Source of the DNA: QHXM01 sp032160705
GTDB lineage: Bacteria > Acidobacteriota > Blastocatellia > Pyrinomonadales > Pyrinomonadaceae
Assembly (NCBI GenBank): GCA_032160705.1
Contig: JAVHVE010000018.1
Span: 62,001 to 126,000, forward strand
Length of the DNA stretch: 64,000 nucleotides
Reading direction: 5' to 3'
Shown: positions 35,294-44,243 of the stretch, piece by piece
Layout: every line of letters begins with the position of its first letter
Position numbering within the stretch: position 1 is the first letter of the stretch
The notes under the pieces: generated by a model
Told to the model about the DNA's origin: nothing
The model's input: the letters and a program-made list of their open reading frames with translations, nothing else
Database searches by the model: none
Program-made: the position numbers and the translations under genes

Positions 35294-36676
35294 TTACATT
35301 GTCACACACGTCCCGCGTTTCAAGAATTGGCCATCACCGGCTTTGCCCTTGTACTCGCCATCTTCGATTACCACGCGCCCGCGAGAGAGTACCATCTCGA
35401 CGACGCCACGAATCTTCTTGCCTTCATAGGCAGAGTAGTCAACGCGCATGTGATGCGTAGAGGCTGAGATGGTCTGTTCCCTGTCGGGGTCGAAGATGAC
35501 GATGTCGGCATCCGAGCCGACGGCGATTGTGCCTTTCTTCGGGAAGAGACCGAACATCTTGGCGGCAGCGGTTGACGTGAGTTCGACAAAGCGGTTGAGG
35601 CTGATGCGATTCTCCACGACGCCGCCGTTGTAAATGAGAGGCACGCGATGCTCGACGCCGGGCGCGCCGTTCGGAATTTTCGAGAAATCATCTTTCCCCA
35701 ACTCCTTCTGCTCTTTCATGCAGAACGGGCAATGGTCTGTGGAGATGACTTGCAGGTCATCCGTCTTCAAGCCCTTCCACAACTCCGCCTGATTCCACTT
35801 TTCACGAAGCGGCGGCGTCATCACATACTTTGCGCCTTCAAAACCGGGCTCTTCATAATTGTCGTAGGAAAGAAACAGGTATTGCGGGCAGGTCTCGGCA
35901 AACGCGGGCAGGCCGCGATCACGCGCCTCGCGCACCTGATGAAGCGCATCGGCGCAGGACAGGTGAACGATATAAACGGGCGCTTCGGCCATCTCCGCAA
36001 TCGCTATTGCGCGATGCACGCCTTCGGCTTCGGCGCGCGTCGGGCGCGTCAGCGCGTGATACTTCGGAGCAGTGCGACCTTGGGCAAGAGCGCGTTTGAT
36101 AATCTCGTTGATAACGATGCCGTTTTCGGCGTGCATGCAGATCAGGCCGCCGCGCGCGCCCGCAGCCGACATCGCGCGAAAGATGGTGGCATCGTCAACG
36201 AGAAAGACGCCCGGATAGGCCATGAACATCTTAAAGCTCGTCACGCCTTCATCCATCACCGTGTACATCTCTTCAATCTGATTGTCTTCCAGTTCGGTCG
36301 TGATGAGATGAAATCCGTAATCAATCGCGGTCTTGCCTTCAGCTTTTTTGTGCCAGTTATCAATGCCTTCGATGAGCGACTGCCCCTTGTACTGAACGGC
36401 GAAATCTATGATCGAAGTCGTCCCGCCATGCGCGGCGGCGATTGTGCCCGTGCGGAAATCATCCGAGGCTTCAGTGCCGCCAAAGGGCAACTCCATGTGC
36501 GTATGCGGGTCAATGCCGCCGGGGATGACGAGTTTCCCGGCAGCATCAATCACACGGTCGGCTTCCATGTCGAGTTTCGCGCCGATGACAGAGACTGTCT
36601 CGCCATCAATCAGCACATCGGCTTTATAGTCATCAACGGCGGTGATGATGCGACCGTTACGAATTAAAGTTCTCAT
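35294..36676 (-). CDS. hydA: Dihydropyrimidinase (D-hydantoinase)
   Basis: Opens dihydrouracil or dihydrothymine to the N-carbamoyl beta-amino acid. 460 residues from the ATG giving MRTLIRNGRIITA. Zinc ligands are in GGIDPHTHMELPFGG. The carbamylated Lys is in GVTSFKMFMAYPGVF. Further ligands are CMHAENG, YIVHLSCADAL and STDHCPF. EVVL-type C-terminal beta-sandwich residues follow. It belongs with preA and the ureidopropionase gene; together they encode the three reductive steps. Confidence 0.94.
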   Translation of the reverse strand: MRTLIRNGRIITAVDDYKADVLIDGETVSVIGAKLDMEADRVIDAAGKLVIPGGIDPHTHMELPFGGTEASDDFRTGTIAAAHGGTTSIIDFAVQYKGQSLIEGIDNWHKKAEGKTAIDYGFHLITTELEDNQIEEMYTVMDEGVTSFKMFMAYPGVFLVDDATIFRAMSAAGARGGLICMHAENGIVINEIIKRALAQGRTAPKYHALTRPTRAEAEGVHRAIAIAEMAEAPVYIVHLSCADALHQVREARDRGLPAFAETCPQYLFLSYDNYEEPGFEGAKYVMTPPLREKWNQAELWKGLKTDDLQVISTDHCPFCMKEQKELGKDDFSKIPNGAPGVEHRVPLIYNGGVVENRISLNRFVELTSTAAAKMFGLFPKKGTIAVGSDADIVIFDPDREQTISASTHHMRVDYSAYEGKKIRGVVEMVLSRGRVVIEDGEYKGKAGDGQFLKRGTCVTM

Positions 36677-36732
36677 CTTCTTATTTAACCTCAAGCGTGC
36701 GAAATCTCATTATCAGGACTACATTATCTTTC

Positions 36733-36806
36733 CGCTCCGGTAGGAGCGGGATGTTTATAGCTCCAGGTAGCGAAAGTATCCTAGCTCCGCTAGGAGCGAA
36801 ATATTT
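36733..36806. repeat. REP pair on the downstream side of the transposase remnant
   Basis: Two palindromes, CGCTCC-GGTA-GGAGCG (36733-36748) and GCTCC-GCTA-GGAGC (36784-36797). The first is followed by GGATGTTTATAGC. The same layout appears inverted on the other side of the transposase remnant (37290-37363), so they behave like paired ends. Confidence 0.7.
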
Positions 36807-36818
36807 CTCCGATAACAG

Positions 36819-37282
36819 CTATTCATCAAGAAAACTAAACACATATTTGTTCTCGAAATCTAGCCGAAACTTCTTTAACAATGTCAGGTATTCATCTTTG
36901 AAAGACCTGCGGCGATGATGCTGCTCCTGATTTTGAATATATCTAGCGATAGTATCTAACTGAGAATGTCCGTAAGAAAAAGCTCCGTAGCCCTCCTGCC
37001 AACCGAATTTGCCGCTCGTCAATCGTTTCTGATTGATAAATTTCGATGAGCTAGCTTTGATGTCTCGAACTAAATCCGATAGAGCCATGTCCGGCTTGAG
37101 GCCGAGCAAGATATGAAGATGATCGGACATACCGTTTATCGCAATCAGTTTATGCCCGTCGTTGCGTATAACCCCGGTGATATACTTATAAATCTCCTCT
37201 TATGTTCGCTGCGAATCAACGATGAGCGACCACTGACAGCAAAAACAACCTGAATGTAAATCTGAGTATAGGTGTTTGCCAT
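36819..37282 (-). pseudogene. Frameshifted REP-associated IS200-like transposase (TnpA/RAYT)
   Basis: Y1-type TnpA of the IS200/RAYT group, broken into two frames. The N-terminal part starts MANTYTQIYIQVVFAVSGR at 37282. Near 37200 the frame is lost: one base appears deleted in CATAAGAGGAG, and reading resumes as EEIYKYITGVIRNDGHKL. The distal part includes MSDHLHILLGLKPDM, with the HxH metal site, and GWQEGYGAFSYGHSQLDTI. The catalytic Tyr helix region (ARYIQNQEQHH) is intact. REP palindromes flank it. It is probably inactive unless frameshifting restores it. Confidence 0.8.
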
Positions 37283-37289
37283 GCATTCC

Positions 37290-37363
37290 ACATTTCGCTC
37301 CTGACGGAGCTTGCCGGATTTGTTTCATGTGGTGGCTATAAACATTTCGCCCCTCCGGGGCTT
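37290..37363. repeat. REP pair on the upstream side of the transposase remnant
   Basis: GCTCC-TGAC-GGAGC (37297-37310) and GGCTATAAACATTTCGCC followed by CCTCCGGGGC (37334-37361). Read in reverse complement, the second unit is GCCCCGGAGGGGCGAAATGT, nearly the same as the core unit of nest 1 at 21480-21499. This links the transposase remnant to distant repeats. Confidence 0.7.
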
Positions 37364-37368
37364 CCGGC

Positions 37369-38673
37369 TTACAGTGTTGCTAATCCAGCGTCGAGAGCTT
37401 CAATCAATTCATCAATAGTATTCTTCGTCGAGTTGAGCATCACGCCTGTGCGAATCACGTTGGCATAGAGTCCACCCTTGCCGATGAGAACGCCGCGCCG
37501 CCGGGTCTCCTCGAAAACTTTAGCGACGGATTGCGGGTCAGGCTCTTTGGTCTCACGGTCTTTGACAAGCTCAAGCGCCTGCATCAGCCCCATGCCGCGC
37601 ACGTCGCCGATGACAGTGTATTTCTCCTTGAGTCCTTCCAAGCGCTCGCGGAAGTAAGCGCCGACCTCTGCCGCGTTGCGTTTCAAATCTTCATCTTCGA
37701 TGACTTTAATAACCGCGAGCGCGGCAGCCATCGAGACAGGGTTGCCGCCGAAAGTTGAAAACGTCAGTCCCGGATAAGCGTCTGCGACTTCAGGCGTGGC
37801 CGTCGTCATGCCGATGGGGACTCCGTTGCCCATGCCCTTGGCGGAAGTGATGATGTCGGGTTCGACGTTCCAGTGCTCAATGCCAAACCACTTGTCGCCC
37901 GTGCGTCCCCAGCCGGTCTGCACTTCGTCGGCGATGAAGAGGCCGCCGTGCTTGCGTGTAATCTGAACCGCGCGCTCGAAGTAGCCCGGCGGAGGAACGA
38001 TGAAGCCGCCGACGCCGAGGATGGGTTCGGCCATGAAGGCGGCGATCTCGCCCGTCGTCGTCGTCATAATCAATTCTTCGATGTCGTTGGCGCAGGCCAG
38101 CCCGCACTCCGGGTAGGTGAGCTTGAACGGGCAGCGATAGCAATACGGCGCGCGTGCGTGAACGATGCCCGCGATCTGCGCTGGAAGTGGCCGCCAGGTC
38201 GAATGGCCGATTGCCGAGAGCGCAGTGGCGGAGCGCCCGGAATAGCTATGGCGCAGGACGACAATCTCGTGGCGGCCTGTCGCGATCTTGGCGGCGTGAA
38301 TCGCAGTATCGTCTGCCTCTGTGCCGCTATTGGTGAAGAAAGATTTTTTGAGCCGTCCGGGCGTAATCTGCGCGAGTTTTTCCGCAAGGTCTGCCTGCGG
38401 CTTGTTGGCATAGAGCGTCGAAGTATGAGAGAGCGTCTTGACCTGCTCGATGATTGCCTCATTAACTTTCGGATTGGCGTGCCCGACGCTCACCGTCAGG
38501 ACGCCGCCGAAGCAATCCAGATAACGATTGCCCTGATCGTCCCAGACGTACATTCCTTCGCCTCGCACGAGGGCGAGCGGTTCTTGGTAATAGGTGGCGA
38601 CGGCAGGGAAGAGAAATTCTTTGTGCTTGCGGATAATTTCGGATTGCTCAGTTTGTGGTTCAGCGGTGCTCAT
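37369..38673 (-). CDS. Class III aminotransferase (beta-alanine/alanine-glyoxylate type)
   Basis: 434-residue PLP aminotransferase. The sequence opens with YVWDDQGNRYLDCFGGVLTV. NSGTEADDTAIHAAK is near residue 112. LFIADEVQTGWGRTG is followed by the PLP-Lys site ITSAKGMGNGVPIGM (about residue 280), and FSTFGGNPVSMAAALAV. A cysteine-rich insertion (YCYRCPFKLTYPECGLAC, about residue 182) is characteristic of one AGXT2-like subgroup. In this cluster it may move the amino group from beta-alanine or beta-aminoisobutyrate, feeding the aldehyde dehydrogenase encoded nearby. Confidence 0.88.
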   Translation of the reverse strand: MSTAEPQTEQSEIIRKHKEFLFPAVATYYQEPLALVRGEGMYVWDDQGNRYLDCFGGVLTVSVGHANPKVNEAIIEQVKTLSHTSTLYANKPQADLAEKLAQITPGRLKKSFFTNSGTEADDTAIHAAKIATGRHEIVVLRHSYSGRSATALSAIGHSTWRPLPAQIAGIVHARAPYCYRCPFKLTYPECGLACANDIEELIMTTTTGEIAAFMAEPILGVGGFIVPPPGYFERAVQITRKHGGLFIADEVQTGWGRTGDKWFGIEHWNVEPDIITSAKGMGNGVPIGMTTATPEVADAYPGLTFSTFGGNPVSMAAALAVIKVIEDEDLKRNAAEVGAYFRERLEGLKEKYTVIGDVRGMGLMQALELVKDRETKEPDPQSVAKVFEETRRRGVLIGKGGLYANVIRTGVMLNSTKNTIDELIEALDAGLATL

Positions 38674-38708
38674 ATTTTCCTTTCAATTAGGTGTGATGAT
38701 TTCGCTTC

Positions 38709-39047
38709 TCATCCAAGAATCGTTCCCAATACTTGTTGAAGAGCCACGCGGTCGGTCTGTTCTAGTTGCCCAAGCAAGCGCAGCACCAGCCGTTTTTCAA
38801 TGGTTGTGACTACTGGCTTGATGACTGAAGCTTTAAGCAAACCTGCTTTCTGCCAATCGGTCACTGTAACTTCACCAACCACTGGCGCAGTTCTAACCTG
38901 ACTCGTAATCGCCATTAAGATCAAATCGAAACGAGCAGCATTGTAAATTGCCGAGCTGACCACTACTGCCGGACGCTTCTTTTTTCCAGTCTGGTCAGTA
39001 AACGGAAATGGAACCAGCACAACATCGCCGAAATTATAGCTGGTCAT
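38709..39047 (-). CDS. MazF/PemK-type toxin
   Basis: 112 residues from an ATG giving MTSYNFGDVVLVPFPFTDQ; an upstream extension would overlap the antitoxin gene. GDVVLVPFPFTD and KKRPAVVVSSAIYN are the conserved MazF/PemK beta-barrel residues. These toxins are endoribonucleases that cut mRNA. It overlaps the upstream antitoxin gene by 14 bases, the usual coupled arrangement. The pair sits inside the pyrimidine-catabolism cluster. Confidence 0.85.
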   Translation of the reverse strand: MTSYNFGDVVLVPFPFTDQTGKKKRPAVVVSSAIYNAARFDLILMAITSQVRTAPVVGEVTVTDWQKAGLLKASVIKPVVTTIEKRLVLRLLGQLEQTDRVALQQVLGTILG

Positions 39048-39225
39048 AGACGGAATCTTCTTCGTTGTCCCAGACTTGTTTGAAAGCGTCTTCTGATAGT
39101 TTGGCAGCGGTTTGCACGAGAAGACGTTCGTCGCGCTGGGAAATGAAGTCAACGAAGTCTTCGACTTCGGCGACCCGCTCAGGTGGCAAGCCTTTAATTT
39201 TTTCGATTAGTTTTTCGTTTCGCAT
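39034..39225 (-). CDS. Putative antitoxin of the MazF-type toxin
   Basis: 63 residues from the ATG after AAAGGG (MRNEKLIEKIKGLPPERV). GLPPERVAEVEDFVDFI resembles DUF2281-like antitoxin N-termini, and the acidic C-terminus (VWDNEEDSVYDQL) would wrap the toxin. It lies upstream of and overlaps the toxin gene, as toxin-antitoxin pairs do. A longer N-terminal version starting at 39264 is possible. Confidence 0.75.
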   Translation of the reverse strand: MRNEKLIEKIKGLPPERVAEVEDFVDFISQRDERLLVQTAAKLSEDAFKQVWDNEEDSVYDQL

Positions 39226-39271
39226 CTTGCCCTTTATTGTTCGTCGAAATTCATCGCTAGACAATCATCGG

Positions 39272-40750
39272 CTAGTACAAATTCCCCTCACGCTTGCGCC
39301 CCGTGTAGTCAACGTAGACAACTTTCAAATCCGTATAAAAATCGAGCGCGGTCGAGCCCTGCTCGCGGTCGCCAATGCCTGTGCCCTTGATGCCGCCGAA
39401 GGGGATGTGCGCTTCGCCGCCCGTGGTCGGCGAGTTGATGTGCGTCATGCCCGTCTCGATCTCGTCAACGAAGCGGAAGATGCGTGCGGCATCGTTGGTG
39501 AAGATAGAGGAAGACAACCCGTACTCAGAATCGTTCGCCACACTAATCGCTTCGTCGAAATCCTTAACGCGCAGCACGGAGAGCACAGGGCCGAAAACTT
39601 CTTCGCGCGCGATACGCATGTCAGGCGTAACATTATCAAAGACGCTTGGACGGACGAAATAGCCTTTATCCAGACCATCGCCTTCGGCGCGCTGTCCTCC
39701 ACACTTTAATTCCGCACCGTCCTCGCGCCCGATGTCTATGTACCGCAGCACGGTTTTGTACTGGCTCTCGTCAACGCTCGGCCCCATCTCCGTCGCCGGG
39801 TCACTACCCGCGCCAATCCGCATTGATTCTGCGCGTTTGACCAATGCCGCGACAAAGTCATCAGCGATGTCGTTGACGACTACGGCGCGGCTCGTCGCCG
39901 TGCAGCGTTGCCCGCTTGAGCCGAACGCGCCCTGCGCCGTTGATTCGACAGCCAGCTCAAGATCGGCGTCCTCCATCACGATGACAGGATTCTTGCCGCC
40001 CATCTCGCACTGCACCTTAGCGCCCCGCCTGGACACCTGTTCGTAGAGGCGGATGCCGACTTCGTTCGAGCCTGTGAATGAGACAGCCTTGACCGCAGGG
40101 TGGTTGATAATCTCATCACCTGCGTCCGAGCCTGAGCCGAGGATCAGGTTGAGCACTCCCCTGGGAATTCCCGCCTCTTCAAAAATCTCGACGATGCGAA
40201 CGGCTGTGGCGGGCGTCAGCGTCGCAGGCTTGAAGACGACCGTATTGCCTGCGACGAGCGCGGGCGCAATCTTCCAGACGGGAATGGCGACAGGAAAATT
40301 CCAGGGCGTCACGCAGGCGACGACGCCGAGCGGTTGCTTGATCGTGTAGGCGAAGTTCGACGGCAACTCCGATTGAATCGTCTCGCCGTTCATTCTGCGC
40401 GCTTCGCCCGAACAGAATTCCGCGACGTTGATTGAGCGTTGCAGCTCGCCGCGCGATTCGCTGATGGTCTTGCCCTCTTCGCGCGTCAGAAGCTGCGCCA
40501 GCTCTTCCTTGTGCTCTTCCATCAGTCGCGCAGCGCGACCGACAATGCGCCCGCGCGTCGGAGCAGGGGTCGCGCGCCATTCGCGGAAAGCTTCAAGGGC
40601 TGCCTCGACCGCGCCTCGTGCCTCGTCACGAGTGGCTTGCCTGATTGTGCCGAGCACGTCATCAGTGTTGGCTGGATTGATGTTTTCGACCGTGCGGGAT
40701 GATTCGGATTCAACCCACTGACCATTGATGAAATTTCGATAGATGCCCAT
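39272..40750 (-). CDS. NAD(P)-dependent aldehyde dehydrogenase
   Basis: 492 residues. VVACVTPWNFPVAIPVWK forms the nucleotide fold, SFTGSNEVG follows, the general base is in QCEMGGKNPV and the catalytic Cys in SSGQRCTATSR (about residue 285). EEVFGPVLSV and the C-terminal PFGGIKGTGIGDREQG are typical. The subgroup looks like succinate or 2-oxoglutarate semialdehyde dehydrogenases. Next to a beta-alanine-type aminotransferase, the natural substrate could be malonate or methylmalonate semialdehyde, but CoA-dependent enzymes for that belong to another subgroup. Confidence 0.9.
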   Translation of the reverse strand: MGIYRNFINGQWVESESSRTVENINPANTDDVLGTIRQATRDEARGAVEAALEAFREWRATPAPTRGRIVGRAARLMEEHKEELAQLLTREEGKTISESRGELQRSINVAEFCSGEARRMNGETIQSELPSNFAYTIKQPLGVVACVTPWNFPVAIPVWKIAPALVAGNTVVFKPATLTPATAVRIVEIFEEAGIPRGVLNLILGSGSDAGDEIINHPAVKAVSFTGSNEVGIRLYEQVSRRGAKVQCEMGGKNPVIVMEDADLELAVESTAQGAFGSSGQRCTATSRAVVVNDIADDFVAALVKRAESMRIGAGSDPATEMGPSVDESQYKTVLRYIDIGREDGAELKCGGQRAEGDGLDKGYFVRPSVFDNVTPDMRIAREEVFGPVLSVLRVKDFDEAISVANDSEYGLSSSIFTNDAARIFRFVDEIETGMTHINSPTTGGEAHIPFGGIKGTGIGDREQGSTALDFYTDLKVVYVDYTGRKREGNLY

Positions 40751-40910
40751 AGGCGCGCCGTTTCTCCGCAGGTTCTGAATGGTACTTTTGAAAAGCCATC
40801 CGGTGGCTTTACGATTACGTTGAAGGGAGGTGTGTGCTCGCCCCTCTGGGAAGCAACTTCACTCCAGATGTGGTGACTCTGACAGCGGATAATATATCAT
40901 ACGTTGGTAG

Positions 40911-42467
40911 ATGACTGGCAAAACTGAACAAGTCCTGAGACAAGATCAGGACCCGGAAAACATCCGACAACTGATTGAGGAGCGTGCCGAGGCTCTGCCC
41001 GGCAAGCATTTCCTTTTCTCCGAGACCGATGGCAGGCGCTACACCTATGCGGAGTTTGACGCGGCGGTCAACCGCGCGGCGCGCATGCTCTTTGCACACG
41101 GCATCAAGAAGGGCGACGCTGTCAGCCTGCTGATGCCGAATAGCGCCGAATACATTATCGCTTACTTCGCCTGCTTCAAGCTCGGCGCGCTCGCAGGCCC
41201 CGTCAACTCCCTGCTCAAAGCGGAAGAGATGCTTTACGTCATTGCTAACTCCGAAGCCGGAGCTTTGCTTGTCGGCTCGGAATTTCTACCGAGAATTGAA
41301 AGCATTCGCCATGAATTGCCTGACTTGCGACACGTCATAGTTTTTGACGATGTGGATAAGGCAACCGCCGAATTCGCGGAAGGTGAGTTGCCCGACGTAT
41401 CACTCGGCAAGACGGACGAAGCCATCATCATCTACACTTCGGGAACGACAGGTAAGCCGAAAGGCTGTTTGCTGACGCACGGTAATGTGATCGCCAACGC
41501 CAGACAGATTGCAGGCTGGCTCGGCTTTACCGAACGCGACCGCTTGCTGACGGTGATGCCGCTCTTTCACATGAACGCCGTCTCAGTCACGACGATGACA
41601 CCGCTCTATGCCGGAGCTTCGACAGTCATCAGCCCGAAATTCTCAGTCTCGCGCTTCTGGCAAATTATTTCGGATTACGAAGTGACTTCGTTTGGCTCCG
41701 TCGCCACCATGCTCTCGTTGCTCCTGAGCACTTACCCTGACGGCGTGCCCGCCAATCTCAAGACAGATCAACTGCGCTTCGCGATGTGCGGCAGCGCGCC
41801 CGTGCCAGCCGAGCTGCTGCGAAAGTTTGAAGAGACTTTCAATTGTCTCGTCATCGAAGGCTATGGCCTTTCAGAGTCAACCTGTCGCTCGACCTTTAAC
41901 CCGCCGGATGAGCGCCGTCGTCCAGGCTCATGCGGGATGGCTATCGGCAACGAGATGAAAGTTGTTGACGAAGAGGACAGGGAAGTCGCAGACGGCGTGC
42001 TGGGTGAGATCGTTCTGCGCGGTGAAAATATTTTAAAGGGCTACTACAAAAACGCGGAGGCCACCGAGCAGGCTTTTCGCAACGGCTGGTTTCACACGAG
42101 CGACATTGGATACAGGGACGCGGACGGATTCTTCTACATCGTTGACCGCAAGTCAGACATGATTATTCGTGGCGGCGAAAATATCTACCCACGCGAGATT
42201 GACGAAGTGCTCTACAAGCACCCGGCTGTCAGTGCCGCCGCGACCATCGGCGTGCCCGACCCGCTCTATGGCGAAGAAGTGGCGGCCTTCATCGTGCTCA
42301 AAGAAGGCGCGCAAGTCACCGAAGAAGAGATCATCGCTTTCTGCCGCGAGCATCTGGCCGACTATAAATGCCCGAAGTCCGTTCGCTTCGTCGCGGACAT
42401 TCCGAAAGGGCCGACGGGAAAACTGCTCAAGCGTGAACTGGCCCGGCAATATCCGCCTCATCATTGA
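40911..42467 (+). CDS. Acyl-CoA synthetase (AMP-binding)
   Basis: 518-residue adenylate-forming ligase. The P-loop is IIIYTSGTTGKPKGCLLTHG near residue 170. The A5 motif region is EGYGLSESTCRSTFNPP, A7 includes GWFHTSDIGYRDADGFFYI, and the catalytic Lys is in PKGPTGKLLKRELA near the C-terminus. It activates a carboxylic acid to its CoA thioester. It starts divergently from the aldehyde dehydrogenase gene with about 160 bases between, so it may handle an acid produced there. The chain length is not inferable. Confidence 0.88.
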   Translation: MTGKTEQVLRQDQDPENIRQLIEERAEALPGKHFLFSETDGRRYTYAEFDAAVNRAARMLFAHGIKKGDAVSLLMPNSAEYIIAYFACFKLGALAGPVNSLLKAEEMLYVIANSEAGALLVGSEFLPRIESIRHELPDLRHVIVFDDVDKATAEFAEGELPDVSLGKTDEAIIIYTSGTTGKPKGCLLTHGNVIANARQIAGWLGFTERDRLLTVMPLFHMNAVSVTTMTPLYAGASTVISPKFSVSRFWQIISDYEVTSFGSVATMLSLLLSTYPDGVPANLKTDQLRFAMCGSAPVPAELLRKFEETFNCLVIEGYGLSESTCRSTFNPPDERRRPGSCGMAIGNEMKVVDEEDREVADGVLGEIVLRGENILKGYYKNAEATEQAFRNGWFHTSDIGYRDADGFFYIVDRKSDMIIRGGENIYPREIDEVLYKHPAVSAAATIGVPDPLYGEEVAAFIVLKEGAQVTEEEIIAFCREHLADYKCPKSVRFVADIPKGPTGKLLKRELARQYPPHH

Positions 42468-42531
42468 TTGCCGTTATGTCTCATGGCGTAATAATTCGCA
42501 AACTGTTTGAGTTTAATTATCAGTTGATTGC

Positions 42532-42560
42532 TTGACAGTCAGCTACATATGCAATAGAGT
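42532..42560 (+). promoter_or_regulatory. Strong sigma-70-like promoter
   Basis: TTGACA (42532-42537), a 17-bp spacer and TAGAGT (42555-42560). It lies about 65 bases past the acyl-CoA synthetase stop and roughly 350 bases before the secreted-protein gene, so it implies a long leader, as for the 27230 gene. Confidence 0.55.
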
Positions 42561-42917
42561 GCGCGAGCTTTCGTAAAAATGCTAGATCAATCCCGCATAT
42601 GCGAGGCGCGGGGACTGGTGGGTAGCCTGTCCATTTGGTGTTGGAGTAAACTTGTTCGCAAGCTAAATTAGCCTAGAGCCTCTTGCCTCCATCTTTCTTC
42701 TCCAAAATTAAAAGTTAGTACCGCAAAGAATACTTTTTGCATCTTGATCTGACTGCGGATAAGTGTCTGTCATCAGACAGTATCGTTCCCCAGTGCAGAG
42801 ATGTCTTTGCTGTCGGAGAAATTAAAATCCCGGGAGGCGCACAAAGTTATTTACGCCTTTCACCTCAAGCCGCAGCGCCGTGAATAACGACGCCTTTTCC
42901 CAAAGGAGAAATTTCGA
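42561..42917 (+). other. Long leader of the 42918 secreted-protein gene
   Basis: No gene is visible in these 357 bases. Small potential hairpins include GTCTG-TCAT-CAGAC near 42767 and a CGCATATGCG palindrome near 42596. The leader ends in a strong AAAGGAG before the ATG. I see no known riboswitch. Confidence 0.4.
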
Positions 42918-43841
42918 ATGAACCAGAAACAAATCCGAACTCTTGTTTTTACCCTGTTGCTTTTCGTGCTTTCAGCAGCCCCGGCATTGAGCCAAGTGAT
43001 CTACGACAGCACAGTCAACCCCCAGCCCGGGAACCTGCCCAGCGTAGGCGCTGAGGCTTATGCATTCAAAGAACTCGGCGACGCCATTACTTTTGCCGGT
43101 ACCGCTCGAATTGCCAAGAATGTGACGGTGACGATGAGTAGCTGGGGATGTCAGGCAGGCGCTTGGTTCTCAGCCAACTGTGTCACGGCTCCCGGCGCTA
43201 CTTTCTCAATTCCGATCACGCTGAATATTTATAACGCCGGAAGTCCGACTCCGGGTTCGCTTATTGCTACGGTGACGCAGACCTTTGCGATTCCGTATCG
43301 CCCTTCATCTGACAATAACAACTGCACCGGTGGAAAGTGGTTCCAGTCCTCGACCGCCACTTGCTTCAACGGTCTGGCAAACAACATCACCTTCGACCTG
43401 ACTTCGTTGAACATTCTCCTACCGAACTCGGTTGTTTACGGCATCACCTACAACACCACAAGTTATGGGCCAAATCCGATTGGAACATCGGCGGCATGCT
43501 TTTCCACTGCGGCTGGTTGTCCCTACGATTCGCTGAACATCGCGCTCGCGCCGATCGTGACCGCCGGTTCTAAACCGTACCTTGACACCCTCTATTGGAA
43601 CAACGTTTTCGCGAGTAACTACTGCGACTCAGGACTCGCCGGTACAAACACGTTTCGGCTCGATTCGCCCACGAGCGCGTGCTGGGCGGGCTTAATTCCT
43701 GCCGCTCAATTCACGGCATACACAATCGCCGCCACCAAGGACGGCTGCAAGAACGGCGGATGGCAATCGTTAGCCAGGGCTGGCGGCAGCACCTTTAAGA
43801 ATCAAGGCGACTGCCAGCAGTACGTCAACACAGGGAAGTAA
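42918..43841 (+). CDS. Secreted protein with FKNQGDC C-terminal motif
   Basis: 307 residues. A Sec signal peptide (TLVFTLLLFVLSAAPALSQ) cleaves near residue 25. The mature domain is rich in beta-forming residues, Asn, Thr and Cys and contains TFSIPITLNIYNAGSPTPGS, suggesting a beta-sandwich. It is not assigned to a known family. The last 37 or so residues, from TKDGCKNGGWQS to FKNQGDCQQYVNTGK, match the end of the 27748 metalloprotease. It has its own promoter and terminator, so it is monocistronic. Confidence 0.85.
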   Translation: MNQKQIRTLVFTLLLFVLSAAPALSQVIYDSTVNPQPGNLPSVGAEAYAFKELGDAITFAGTARIAKNVTVTMSSWGCQAGAWFSANCVTAPGATFSIPITLNIYNAGSPTPGSLIATVTQTFAIPYRPSSDNNNCTGGKWFQSSTATCFNGLANNITFDLTSLNILLPNSVVYGITYNTTSYGPNPIGTSAACFSTAAGCPYDSLNIALAPIVTAGSKPYLDTLYWNNVFASNYCDSGLAGTNTFRLDSPTSACWAGLIPAAQFTAYTIAATKDGCKNGGWQSLARAGGSTFKNQGDCQQYVNTGK

Positions 43842-43868
43842 TCGCGGGCGCTAAAACGCCTTCCGAAA

Positions 43869-43907
43869 CTAAAGGGCAGCCCACTGTGGGCTGCCCTTTA
43901 GTTTTTT
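43869..43907 (+). terminator. Intrinsic terminator of the secreted-protein gene
   Basis: A perfect 15-bp stem, CTAAAGGGCAGCCCA with its inverse at 43887-43901, has a 3-nt loop and is followed by six T residues. Confidence 0.9.
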
Positions 43908-43950
43908 AATATCGGGAAGAGCTACAGTATGCGAAGTCGTCAGAAGAGGA

Positions 43951-44175
43951 TTAAGCAGAGACCTGATGGTTGAGGACTGCCCTGCTGGTAATGCTTTTAC
44001 CCTGTACCTGATTCTCCCAGAGCGTATAGGCTAGTTTTATCTCCGTGCGCGTGGGCATGGAGGTTGTGTTAATCAGCTCAAGAGCCGCTTGGATAGTTAA
44101 GGGGCTGGTTTGCTGAAATGTTACCGGGGGCGAATCATACTTACCAGCGGCCCAAAGACGTGTGTATAGCGCCAT
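43951..44175 (-). CDS. Small hypothetical protein
   Basis: 74 residues starting MALYTRLWAAGKYDS, with GGAGG five bases before the ATG on the minus strand. The sequence is hydrophilic with no signal or membrane segment and includes TRTEIKLAYTLWENQVQGK. No family is recognised. The good ribosome binding site is the main support. It converges with the upstream secreted-protein gene. Confidence 0.5.
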   Translation of the reverse strand: MALYTRLWAAGKYDSPPVTFQQTSPLTIQAALELINTTSMPTRTEIKLAYTLWENQVQGKSITSRAVLNHQVSA

Positions 44176-44243
44176 CAGAACCTCCATCCATCAATTGTTG
44201 CGCTCTATATCACAGGCGAGTCAGCGCAGACAAGCAAAATAAA

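Noticed and set aside
42595..42660. Cyclic-di-GMP riboswitch upstream of the 42918 gene
   Set aside because: GGTGGGTAGCCTG hints at part of a GEMM motif, but the conserved GGGACGCAAAG-type core and the second stem are missing.
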